NCBI GenBank assembly: GCA_963965975.1 | Contig: OZ014422.1 | Location: forward strand, 3,061,155-3,125,154 | From: Xestospongia bergquistia | Taxonomy: Eukaryota; Porifera; Demospongiae; Haplosclerida; Petrosiidae | Reading direction: 5' to 3' | DNA: 64,000 bases | In this document: in pieces, positions 40,425-55,858 of the stretch | Numbering within the stretch: the first letter of the stretch is position 1 | Layout of the letters: each line of letters opens with the position of its first letter | Program-made: the position numbers and the translations under genes | Notes under the pieces: model-generated | Database searches by the model: none | What the model was told of the DNA's origin: nothing | What the model saw: the letters and a program-made list of their open reading frames with translations, nothing else

Positions 40425-43400
40425 TCAACGTTCATTGGCAATTGCTAACAAGTCTTCTAACTCTTCATGTTGCATGTCAATATATTGTGTGATCTCAGTC
40501 ACTCTCTGACGATTCCTTGCACTCTCTCTTTCTGTGATACTTTCCAAAAGAACTTTCTTATTTTTCTCTGCCCTCCCTCGAATACTGTCCTCCTTGAAGA
40601 AGAATAAAATGTCAAAACAGTTGTCAGCTCTTTTACCTTATTGTCAATAACCAGCATATGTGCATCATGGGCTGAATTGAGGGCACTGAGTAGAGTATCT
40701 TTATCAACAAAGAGCTACAAACAGAAATGTTAAAGTGTCAGTCTTAATAACATACTATTCTCAAGCCATCAGGAAGGTCTTCCAGTTGTCCCTTGCCATA
40801 ATCTTCTAAGAGTTCAGATGACAGCTCTAGTACTTTCTCATAGTGATCTTTCTCTAGTTCTCGTAGACGTGTCATTCTAAGAGGGCCATTATTAATATAA
40901 TAGTCCATTGATAATAATGGTATATCAAAACTAAAACTAATATATAATTTAGTAAGGGATAAAATATTTAGTACCTAAAACAAAACCTCTACCTCAATAA
41001 TATTAAAAGTAAAACTAAAACTGTTTTGGACCTATCAATAAAAACTATAAAAATATATTTGTTGACCTTATTTCTCATTACCATAAAACCTAATAACATC
41101 AAATTATCAAGATGTTCTTACATGGAAAATTTAATTTGTAGTTGCTACTAGCTGTAAATTACATGTATCTATATGCATTGCCATTCTAATGTAAGAAATG
41201 GAGCATTTAAAGTATATCTTGAAGACAAATCTAAGTGCACGTATATTGGAAGTTGCTGTATGTGAACTAGTTTCACTATGGCAACTATTTTAGCCTAAAA
41301 GCCAAGTTATTTACAGTGGACATTTTGGCAATAAGTTATGAAGAGCTAGAGTACTCCTTTGAAATTCACTTGAACTAAACTGAAAATAATTACTAGAACT
41401 GTTGAGACACTACTAAAACTAAAATAAAATTACAACTAATTTTTTAACATAATTATGTATATGAAAACTAAAATAAAACTAAAATGTTTTGTTATACTAA
41501 ACAACATTATTTGATAATGTGATAACTAACTGAGCTTGTATATTTTCAAGGAAATGATTTACCATGTCAGTATAGTTACGTTCAAATTCTTTAGTTATTT
41601 CCTATAAGGAAAGAACAAGTATTATAAACAAACAAGCTTTAAATGGGGAAATTAGGTAAGTAAGGATGTTATTGTTTATAAGTAAGTGTCTTTGAAGTAA
41701 AGAAGGAAGTACAAGTGCATGTTATTAACATGTAAAGATGAGTCACAGTAATAGCATTACCTTAAATGTTTTGTCACGGTTGTTAATAGCTATGCACTAT
41801 GTAAACTGTAATGCTTACTACTCCATCCACTACACATTAACATGATTATAATGGATCAGGAGTAAAATAACAATGATGTCATTGTTTACAAACAAAGGAA
41901 AAGGTGTTAACTAGAACTTACATCAATTTGGTCTACAAGTTGCATCTCTAATTGCATTACATCATAATGGAGCTCTGTTATTTTTTCACCAAGAGATCCT
42001 ACTTGTTGATCTGTTAACAACTAAACAAGCCTTCTTTAAATCAAGTTAAACACAGATGGTTTACCTTAGCTTTCTCTGTCTCATATTGCTGAATTCTTAA
42101 CACAGACTCTTCTTGATTTGATTCCATTGCTTGTTTATGAGCATTGTAAAAAGATTCTCTATCTATTCTTCTCTTTTCTTCTTCTTCCAATCCAATCTGA
42201 ACTATTTCATTAGATATCTGAACAACCTGTTTACAATACCTGTACAAACATAATTGATAATAACCTCCACTGTGTATGTATGTATTACCGTAGATCAGGA
42301 AAGTTTTGTTGTTAAAAAAAATTCGAACATTGGATGATGTATGAAAATAATTACGTAAACATTATTACACATTGAAATAATAGGGTTAATAAATTTCATA
42401 CACACCTCTTATGTTCGAAATTTTTTTAACATGTAAATTTTTTTACATGAAACTTTTGTAACGAGAAAGTTTCCTGATCTACAGTATTTATAACATCATT
42501 GTGTGTACATATCCACAATTAAAATTATAATGTTACTAACTCTTTCAATCGATCTTCTTCTCCAGGCAACAATGCCAATCTTTCAGCCTCAGTATCTTCC
42601 TCAAATAGTGCATGATATAGCTCATCACCATCGAGTCCATCAATATAAGACACCTGATATGATCAAATTTCCAAATATAGATCAATAAGAATTAATGAGA
42701 TGTTATTTTCTATCTCATAATACATAGTTTATGATCATGTGAACTGTGTTTGGAAATTGGAATGACTTGCAGTTCCTGCCAACATAACTTTCAACTAAAT
42801 AGGGAATTTGTCACAGGAACTGATACTTAAAAGTATGCAATATGGAACTAATAAACATGTTATCAACACCTAGTTTATTTTTACTTAAATAAATTGTAAT
42901 ATTATTATCATACAAGCAGTTTATAGTAAGTGTTTGTAATCTGGGAGTCCTTTGAGTACTAGCACAGAAATACAATGTCAAACCAATCATTATATCTAAT
43001 CGAAAAAAGGGCTGACTGTCATTAACTGAACTAAAGCTGAAATGAGCATAATAGCAAAATTAGGCTAGTTACAATGTATTGTTCCCTTCTTTTGTCGCTC
43101 ACAATATCTTCTATAGTACAATTATTGTGCTCTTACTGAATAATGATGACTTTTCTTTTGATTTTGCTGATCTTCTTCTTCTTTTGTTTTCATTTCCTTT
43201 TCTTTCATCACAACTTCTTGAACCATATCATGATGATGTTCCAGAGCAATGTCTCTCTAAACATCAGTAACCTATATTGTTTACTATAATTATTAGCTCA
43301 ACTTACAGCTTCCTGCATGATCATTTGATAATCTAAGTAGATCAAAGATGGGATCAATGCAAGGCAGTACATCTTGTAGTGATGGCTTTTATCAAGATTG

Positions 43401-44087
43401 TTTTGTTCTCCCACATGTGATGGTACAGGACTGAATTGATTACCTCTTAAACAAAGTGATTGAAGAGAAGGCAACTGTCTGAGATATAGTACAGTCCCAT
43501 GAAGATCACTTAAATGATTGTAACCCAAAGATAGAACTTGGAGCTTGTAAAGGGTAGTTAATCCACCCACCTCTTTAATGAAGTTGTGAGCGAGTGATAA
43601 ATCTTTAAGTTTAGTTAGTTTTTCTAGACCATGAATTTCACGAATGTTATTGAAAGAAAGGTCTAAAATAAATAATGAAATAATAACTTTTTTTACTATT
43701 TTCTAACCTAGCCATTCCAGATTAACCAGTTGTTCTAGTCCAGTAATTGAGGAAATAATGTTGTTATCCAGTCGAAGCTTACAAAGGTTTTTCAATTGCC
43801 ACAAATTTTCAATTTGCTGAATATCTGGAAATGAATTCAATGGGTGTACGTAATAACATTAAAAAAATATTAATGTCACAGAACTGTATATACTGTTAAT
43901 TAGGGAGATGTACACACTATGACTGACTTCTAAAATCAACACAAAGTTCAACAACTTCGGAAAAATCAATTCCTTCTTTCTGTGCTATACGCCCTGCTTC
44001 ACCCACTGGACCTTGTTCTAAAATTAACTGATGAAGTAGTTCTTCGTCAATAACACCTGGCTCTGCTGCATCATAAAGACGGCTCAT
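40425..44087 (-). CDS. DRC3: Dynein regulatory complex subunit 3 (LRRC48)
   Basis: Eleven exons (43928-44087, 43708-43824, 43307-43662, 43137-43256, 42541-42653, 42065-42239, 41922-42020, 41531-41601, 40756-40876, 40637-40714, 40425-40592) give 525 residues; human DRC3 has 523. The start MSRLYDAAEPGVIDEELLHQ matches the family start MSRLYDSVEP. Leucine-rich repeats follow (LCKLRLDNNIISSITGLEQL, LEWLDLSFNNIREIHGLEKL, YKLQVLSLGYNHLSDL), then YCLALIPSLIYLDYQ, and a long coiled coil to the end. It is part of the nexin-dynein regulatory complex that controls motile cilium beating. A MITE-like element sits in the intron at 42240-42540. Start codons are 179 bp from PKC. Confidence 0.97.
40877..41530 (-). 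other. DRC3 intron (654 bp)
   Basis: Contains low-complexity AAACTAAAACTAA-type stretches at about 40928-41050 and 41380-41500. No exon-like or RNA-like signal seen. Confidence 0.7.
42288..42484. mobile_element. MITE-like element with CYGTAGATCAGGAAA ends
   Basis: 197 bp. Left end CCGTAGATCAGGAAAGTTTT; right end, reversed, CTGTAGATCAGGAAACTTTC. An inner inverted segment is AAAAATTCGAACAT / ATGTTCGAAATTTTTT. TA duplication flanks both ends (42286-42287 and 42485-42486). Without coding capacity, consistent with a Tc1/mariner-derived MITE. Confidence 0.85.
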
Positions 44088-44266
44088 GTCTGTTCCAATC
44101 TTAGGGTATATTACATGTACTCATTCAGGCAGTTTGTTGCTATAGAAACGAAAGCTCAGTCGGCTCACGTGACGTGAAGGGAAGTACAAAACTAACGGAA
44201 GGGCAGTTGGAGCACAATATTTTACACTGTCTATCACCCTGCCAACTTCAATAGCCCTGGTTGGCT
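44088..44266. promoter_or_regulatory. Divergent promoter DRC3 / PKC
   Basis: 179 bp between start codons. No GGCGTGG box recognised; it contains CTCACGTGACGTG at about 44165 with overlapping E-box (CACGTG) and CRE-like elements. Confidence 0.45.
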
Positions 44267-47665
<3,399 letters not shown>

Positions 47666-47867
47666 AATGTACCTACAACAACAAATGTCTCTTTTATGTT
47701 GTAGTTAAATACTTTTTATCATAAGTCAGGTGTCTTTATTTTTGTTGAATTCAAACCTACATTAATTAAATGAATTTAATTTTATTGAGTTGTGTTTTTG
47801 TTTTAGTGATAGATATATATGAAGCTTATTTTAAAAATTATTTTATTTTATTAAATCATCACTTAGA

Positions 47868-50800
47868 TCAAGTCCCTTTCAAATACCATTGTGATCCTCG
47901 GCTGTTGCAGAGGTCCTGGTATAAGACATTAACATAATAACTAAATAATTAACAACTATACCTTTAAAACAGTTGTTAGTAATTTGTTATCACATTGATG
48001 ACCACAATGTTGTGATATTTTATCAACAACTTGCTTTCTACGGACACTACGAACTGTTTGAAATAACGTTAAAAGTACAGAACGATACTAAGAGAGATAA
48101 GTATCATATTAATATCAATAATTAATATAATAATATACAAACTGTGTCTGTGTTGTCTCCAATGTTGACTATCGCAAATAATCTCTTGGAATGTGGCTGT
48201 CCTACTTCTATTGTATCCACTTCATTTAATGCCATATCTATCATCTCGTTAGATATACCATGACCACTAGATATATACAATTACACTACAAAATTAGAAA
48301 TTAATTGGAATACCAGAGAGGGTCGTCCTCTTGAGCAGATGATTGATATATTAATAAACGATCTTTAATGTCTGACAACGAGGCCACACCCCTGCCTAAA
48401 GTTTTAGCACAAAATTTTCGAAGTGCATCACGACATTCCTGTGGAAGTCCATGAGGTAACTTGTGGTCAAGTTGACTTGGTTGAAGTGGGTGTGGTCTCA
48501 CAGGGGTGGCATCTAGTTGTGACTCTATTCTTTGTTTGGCCTTTAAAGAGGCACTCTTTATAACCTCATGTGCTGTCACAACAGATCCTAAACAATGTAA
48601 ACACATGTGTAACTATTGGACAAACAGTTACTTTCTTGACTATTAGTTGAGACATTACATGTTCTAGAGGCTTCAGGAGATAAACCAATACCATAGAGTA
48701 CAGCTAGTCTAAATAAAGCATATAAATATAGTACAAAATCTGTTTACTTACTCAGAATGTTTTTTTTTCCACCAATCTTGTTGGGTTAGGACTATCTGGG
48801 GATACCTTGAAATTAGTATACAAAAGTAGCTAATGCTCAAAAAATACAAACTTATTTATAAATTCAGTATCAGGTGTATGGCGAAATTCCCAACCTCCTC
48901 CAATTCTTGAAATAGCAATTGGATGAAGAATGTCTCGTAGCTGGGCCGAAGTAATCTATTTAACATAAATCTCTAATAGTTCAACAAAAGCTAGTGGTTA
49001 CTTTAAGCGTAGCAGCAAGATCTTTACGAGTGAGTAAATGATGTTGAGTGAAGCACCAAAGCTAACATATATAATACACAATATGAAAGTTATAGAGAAT
49101 GAGAACAAAAACAGTGCCATAAATTTTATAACTTACAATGAAATCTCTAGCATTCCTCAAGTGAACACTCTCTTTAGACAGTAAGAGTGCAGAATGTACT
49201 ACCCAACAACCTTGAACCAAGAGAGCACATTTCTGGAGATCGTCTAATATTGCTCCACGCTCACTTTTACCTCTCCCCAATAGTGTACAAACACGATCAA
49301 ATGGTAATATCATTGCTACATGACACACAATGACATATAGACAGATTAAAAAATAAAATGTACCCTTTTTCATTAATTCTGTAACTTGTTTTTCCAGAGG
49401 CAACATTTTGAGTTGAGTTAGTGACAAGATACCAGTTGATTCTAATGGACTTTCTCTATTGTGATCAAGAATCTATCAAAATGTGTAAGACAAAAAGTAC
49501 CTTTCCTGGGTGGTCTCCACAGGACAAATCATATCAAGATATTTTCTGCATGATAAAACAATCATATTTGAGATTAATAACTGTAAAATTACTCTACAAA
49601 ATTTTTTGGGAGTATGTGATGTCATAATAAATACTTGGAAGTTGTAAGTGGTTGTTGTAAGTAGTGTAGTGACTACATACAGAATACCAAAACATAACTG
49701 GCAAAATTTCAATGTAATATAGTATGGCCAACTAAATTCATCAGTTATTATGAGTATCAGTTAATTTTCTCTAAAAAATGATCACTAGTCATGAGCCAAT
49801 GAAAAAAACATGACCAATTTATATTATAAATACTTTTATACACATCCTCCATATAATTTATCAAAACTGCAGCAGTCAGTAATGTTTTACATCACTGTGC
49901 ATAACTTATGTATAATAGTTCTCACAAAGCAGTTGTAGAAAAAAGATGACTTTGATCCTCATCTGCAGAAAATAACAAAGTCCTTTCTTCAGTAGATTCA
50001 GTAGACTAGATTAAAATAATTTGAACATAGTTTATTGTTAAAGGATCCTTACTTCCAAAGAATGGTATGTCAAGGGTTGCCATGGTTCTTCAGGATCCAC
50101 TTGAGCTTTAACTTTTGTTTTCATATTTGGTCGAGCAAATCTTACCTGAAGTCATACAAATATAACAAATAATAGCTAGACATAAAACATATCTTACAGT
50201 GACTGGTTTAGCCTCTTCACTCTCACTCTCTGTGGCTGTAGTGTCTCCATCACTTGCACTCCCTCCAACATAAAAAGAACGTTGAGACAGTGCATCTCCA
50301 AATTCCAAGTGACATAAACTAGGACGTAGTTGAATTATATCATGTAGGGGCGTTAAATGGAGCTCATCTAAAGAGACATGGTTCACTAAATGAGAATAAG
50401 ACACTTACCATCTTTAAATACACCTATTATATAACGAGATGTATCCTGACATTTGTGGCCATCTGATACTAGTGTCTGCTTGTCCATAACACCACTTGTA
50501 ACAACAAGATTGTAATTGTAAAAAATTGTCTTAAGATTGTGTACTATTGTTATACTCTAGACTGACAGATATGTTTTCCTAAGTTAGTACTAGAAGTGTA
50601 GGTCAAAGTGCTCATGGTGAGAACTAATCAAATTAATTGGTTGCGAGGCATGTTAGTAGCATGTCAGAGGGTACAATTTAATTTAATTTAATTTATTGTT
50701 GCCAATTCTCATATGTAACAATAAACCAATCACATATACTGACATATTTGCAAGATCAGACACTTTGGATCAGGGCAAACCAAACGTACCAAAATGGCTA

Positions 50801-51458
50801 TAAACTGCTGGGTAGAATCTGAATTCTTTAGACATCCTTGTTGGAATATGGGCTAGTCTGTCTCTTGTTTTGTATTGGGGTTTGCTTGTTACAATTTCCT
50901 TCATTAACTTGTAAACATTGTGAAATGTGTTTACATAATAAAATTAACCACAGTTTATTTAAACATTAAATCCAATTCAACAACAATATTTGTGTACCAC
51001 CAGACTATGCATACACACACATGGTTCAAAATAATCTTATGACTGACTAGCACACTAACTGTATTGGGAAGTAAAGATCACAATGTATTGAAGTTACCTC
51101 GAGAAATAAGACACACCTCCTTCTGTTTCAGCTGCTCTAGCGTATTGTTCTCCTTTACTACGACTGTAATGTTGACCTCTTGTTTCTATGGCAACACTCA
51201 GTTCAACTTTACTTTGCTTTTCCTTTATCTTTGCTTCCAACACATTATCTCCATTATAAGGTATATGTCCCGGACGTAATGGAAACTAGTGATATAACAT
51301 TATGATATAATAATACCTTAAACCTTACCTGCAACAAATACAAATTTCTTCCTGCTTCTTTGGTCAAGAAGACAGGAATCTATCAGTACAATATAGATTA
51401 CGTGAAATAAAACTAAATAATGATCACGTTGTACCTCGTGTACAACTGGGTCAGCCAT
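47868..51458 (-). CDS. POLR3E: RNA polymerase III subunit RPC5
   Basis: Seventeen exons (51435-51458, 51329-51379, 51098-51285, 50409-50494, 50198-50367, 50053-50145, 49951-50005, 49364-49472, 49137-49315, 49002-49061, 48852-48955, 48752-48805, 48632-48708, 48314-48587, 48143-48265, 47962-48087, 47868-47915) add up to 606 residues. Matches to vertebrate RPC5: start MADPVVHEIPVFLTKEAGRN, then KIKEKQSKVELSVAIETRG, DELHLTPLHDIIQLRPSLCH, SLTQLKMLPLEKQVTELMKK, and the C-terminal winged-helix end SRGSQWYLKGT. RPC5 with RPC4 forms the initiation/termination subcomplex of Pol III. It is about 100 residues shorter than human, mostly in the acidic linker. Exon 49951-50005 is the least certain. Confidence 0.93.
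50495..51097 (-). other. POLR3E intron (603 bp)
   Basis: Contains AATTTAATTTAATTTA at about 50670 and a 20-bp match to a stretch in a TMC intron. No coding signal seen. Confidence 0.7.
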
Positions 51459-51498
51459 TTTGAGGGCGTAAATGTGGGTGTGGTTGATTACCAAGAAG
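51459..51498. promoter_or_regulatory. Minimal 40-bp gap POLR3E / TMF1
   Basis: Only 40 bp separate the two start codons. It includes GAGGGCGTAAATGTGGGTGT, i.e. a GGGCGT core and a GGGTGTGG box. The transcripts must have very short 5' UTRs or overlap. Confidence 0.6.
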
Positions 51499-54400
51499 AT
51501 GTCATCATGGTTCGATTCCAGTTTTAGTTTTGCCCGATCTGCTTTGTCTCAAGCTCAGAAGTCTATTGATCGTGTTCTAGACATTAGTGAGAATACTGAT
51601 GGAAATGAACAAACCAATCAATCCGGTATGTCGATAAAAGGAAAACAATATTATTAAATGAAGTTTTAAGTAGAGTATAGACAAAGAATGTTGCACTGAT
51701 TTTTGGGCTGTAAAAGCAAATTTTAGTCGTTAGTTTGACCATTGATACAATGCGAATGACACCACTCGCTTTTTTAACCAGCCATGCTTTGACTGTCCTA
51801 AATTTTTGTGTGTAATTACTAACTACTATGTAAAACACATATTAGTGAGGTTTCCTTCTACTCTAATATAAAATTTAAATTCTCAAATCATCCCATAAAT
51901 ATTGTTTACTTGCAGTAAAGAAAACTGAGAATTTGAAATCGGAGGACTCTTCTACATTGACATCAACACACAGGAAAGATGACCAAGATACCTCTGATAA
52001 TTTCTCAAGCACATGGGGTAGCATGGATACTCTTTGGAAAGGATTTTCACCTAAACAAGATTCATTAATCCAAACCCCTACCAAGAAACCAATATCCAGA
52101 CTAAATACTACAAAAGGATCTAGCAGAACAGGTAAAACCAGTTTTTCTAATAAATCAACAGAACTAAGTTCTACTGGAAATGTGACTCCAACTTCTCTCA
52201 AACAAAATGACAAGCCTGTTTCATTTCCTTTGAATGACACAGTTCCCACATTAACTTCTACTCCAGTTTCTAGTCCACCAATGAAAAGTTCCTGTCAATC
52301 AAAAGGGGAGAAAGAAAGTCCATCAGATCTTTCAGAGTCTGAACTCCTTGCTGACAACAAAGAAAACCATACAAGATCAAAAGATTCTGTTGAAACTGAT
52401 AAACCATATGAAGAAGTATTGAAACCTTCTCAGTCTACTGAACCATCAAATAGTACTGAAATGATGAGAATTGAAGGAGATTCTCCAGCCACACTAGATA
52501 TAGACCAGGAAAGTAGGAGCCACAATGAAGAAGGTGGTGAACCAGTTCAGGAACCAATTGAAAAACATGTCACTCACGTCAAAGAATTAGAGACTGAACT
52601 TGAACCTAATATTACTGACCTACAAACAGAAGTAGTTGAGAAGCAACTGGCTGACAAACTTGATCCATGCAAAAAAGATGAGATTCTAGTAAAAGATGAT
52701 GAGTCAGTGGAAGAAGATAAGAAACCAGTCAAACAGGATGAAAACCCTCCCAAAATAATAATAAAACAGGATAAGCTCCATCTTAGTCAAGATAATAATG
52801 AGACCATCACTTCTCCTACAGTGGCAATAGAGAATTCAAATGAAGTTATTCATATAGAAAATCAGGAAGGATTCACAACAAAATGTTATGATGAAACTGT
52901 AAAGGAACTTAGTCTGGTATTAAAGATAGAACTCTTTCATTGTTTGTTTTCTGATCTCATAAATAGGAATTAGATCAAATCAAGAAAGTTCTTGAAGTAA
53001 GAGAATCAAAGTTAGTTCAGATGAGTCGAGATAACATATCATTACAAGAATGTAATCAAGAACTTCAGAGGTAATTGAAAGATACTACTGCTTTTGTATT
53101 ATATATTCTACAGATCTCTGCAAGAGTTAAAAAGTGAAAAAGAACAAATTGAACAAATAAAAAATGATCTGACAGATCAAGTTGGTAGACTAGAGAAGAA
53201 GCTAGAAAATATTATAACAGTGAGTTTGATGGTGAGAACATGTCTTTGATATTCAAATTAGGAGTGTGACAATTTAAAGAAACAGGTGATGTTGTGGGAA
53301 AAAGACCATGCTCAGCAGTAAGTTATGTACTCTAATGATTATTGTTAATATTACTTATGTAGAAAAGACACTGCAGAACTTAAATTAACAGAACAGATTA
53401 AAGAGAAGGATGAGCAGATTGCTGGACTTATGGCAGAAGGTGGTATTCAATGTGAATGTCTCTCAACATTTTCAGAATTATTTAGGAGAAAAATTGTCAA
53501 AACAAGAGCTGCAATTTAATAATACAATCAAAAAATTAAGAGCAAAAGAGAAACAAAATGAACAGTTAATGACAGCTCAAAGGTGCTTATGGGAACTGTT
53601 TAACTGTGAAAATAAATGTTAACTGTTTTTGCAGACAACAAATTGATGATCTTGAAAATGAAAGGAAGCGATTAAAAGAAGTCATAACTAAAAAGGAAGA
53701 GAATGAGAAGAAGTATCAAGGTAAGAAACTGACTGCTTTCTCTTGTACACATACCATACATCTTTAATAGAATCAATGAATCAACTAAACAGTATCACTG
53801 AACAACAAGCCAAAGATCTGATGCAGTTGAAGGTACATAGATTAGTTGAATTATCCAAATTTGTATATCTTTTTTAGCCAGAGAAAGAAGATCTCCAAGA
53901 AAGAGTTAGAAGTCTACAGTCCAACCTTGATAACACTTATAAGTGAGATGGAGAACATGCATTGTCGTTGTTCATTTTATTTGCTAGAGAGCTCACTGAG
54001 TTACGTAAGACAAATGCTCTTACCCAAACAGTTGCAGAAGAAGCTGCTCTGTCTGCTAAGCAGAATGTAAGAGAAGAATTTAAAAGAGAACTTGAAGAAC
54101 AAAGGCTGAAAGCAGAAAGAGAGAAAGACTCTTTATTAATTCAAGTAAGTTATGCTATATCATACAAATAATTGTGTTTTCTTTACAGATCAGTGAACTA
54201 CAAATGAGTTTAAGTCGTATGGAGCAACAAACAACTTGGCGAGAAGAACAATTTCGACAAGAGATTGCTGATGTACACAAAGTTAGAATATTATAAAAAT
54301 ATTGTTGTAATTGACAATGTCTTCTTGGTTAGAGATTACAAGACTCTGAGTCAAGAAATCAAGACCTATCTGACACCATCTCTAATGGTAGATGTATAAC

Positions 54401-55732
54401 AAAAGGATTAAAATTATTTTTCTAAATTTTCAGCTACACGACCTTTGTTGCGGCAAATTGAAAACTTACAATCAGCACATTCAGCTCAAGTTAATAACTG
54501 GGAGAAGGTTGAAGCTAGTCTAACACAAAGACTACGTAAGTTTACATGATTTTCTAATGTAATTGAGTAAACCTTCAGTTGAGTCTCAAGCTCAAATGAA
54601 TGCTGCAGTTGAGAAAGAAAGAACTGTAGTTGAAAGAGAGTTGTCACTTCAAAGCAGAGTTAGTGGACTTGAAAGTCAAGTAAATAGTCTTCGGCAGGAG
54701 AGATCACAAGCAGTAGCAGCTCTAGAAATAGAAAAGACAAAACTGCAGACTCTAGAGGAAAGTTACCAAAGGTGAGATTAGCACCAGGAGACTGTTCAAT
54801 TCTTTTCTGTGTATAGGGATAATTCAAGACATGATGCAATGCGATTGTCTCTGCAGCAAACTGTTGAGGAACTGAAAAAAGAGAAGGTAGAACTTATTAG
54901 TTCAATCATCATAATTCTATGTATTTGTAGGAAATGATGGAACGTCAGTTGGAATATGAACGAGTAAGACTAGAAGCTGAAAGTAGAAAAGCTACTCTAG
55001 AGTTACAAGAAAAAGTTAGTCAATGATATTGATAATGTTGATAATTATTTGCTATAGGAAAAATTACGTAATCAGCTAGCTCTTTCTTTGTCTTCTTCGT
55101 CTGCACCAAGGCCTTCAGCACCAAGGAATTCTAGTAGTGACAGCACTATTGATAAGGTGATGGATAATAAAAATATACAATGTATGTAAATAACTTGTCT
55201 ATAATGCAGACAGATTACCTATCCAGATCACTGTCCCAATCCAGTGACTTGTTACTAGGAAATGGTTCATCTCTTCAAGGAATAGGAGGATCACTCTCAT
55301 CTGCGTCTATACTGGAACATCTCCAGTCAACACTAAAGCAGAAAGAGGGAGAGTTGTCTAATTCTCAAAATATGGTAGCATCTTTAGAACGCTCAAGATC
55401 AGCCATGGCTGAAGAACTGGCTCTTCTATCAGCAAATAATGAAAAACTTCAGAAACAAGTCGAAATGATACCAGAACTGAAACAAAAGTTACTGGTGAGT
55501 CCACATTTGTAGTTATGGACTATTACTTGATTTTGATAAAGACCATCACTCACAAATATGAGGCAATGTTGCAAATGTTTGGAGAAAAGGCAGAAGAAGC
55601 AGAAGAGTTAAAAATGGACATACAGGACCTCAAAGCAATGTACAGACAACAGGTATGAACATCTAACACGATCAAGTTATATATTTTGCAAATTAGATTG
55701 AAGACTTGCTTTCCAAACAGCAACAACACTAA
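51499..55732 (+). CDS. TMF1: TATA element modulatory factor 1 (TMF/ARA160), Golgi golgin
   Basis: Coiled-coil golgin that binds RAB6 and tethers vesicles at the Golgi. About twenty exons, the first being 51499-51625, 51916-52916, 52967-53070, 53114-53219 and 53262-53317; the last is 55696-55732. The start MSSWFDSSFSFARSALSQAQ then KSIDRVLD matches human TMF1. A long acidic/Ser-Thr-rich disordered exon (51916-52916) follows. Then near-continuous coiled coil with the family stretches LSKQELQFNNTIKKLRAKEK and RPLLRQIENLQSAHSAQVNN, and the C-terminal RAB6-binding region (SMAEELALLS-type sequence near 55400, FGEKAEEAEELKMDIQDLKA). The end IEDLLSKQQQH resembles human. Convergent with LUC7L, 126 bp between stops. 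Confidence 0.93.
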
Positions 55733-55858
55733 CCATTCCCCATACTGTTGTACTTTATATTTGATTTATTAGATCATTATAATTATGCATTATATGACTA
55801 CAAACGTCAGTCAGTAGTTAGCAAATCTTTCTTCTAACCAGTACAATCCACAACTACC

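Noticed and set aside
51875..52249. Minus-strand open frame opposite TMF1
   Set aside because: Shadow of the large TMF1 exon 51916-52916; no protein features.
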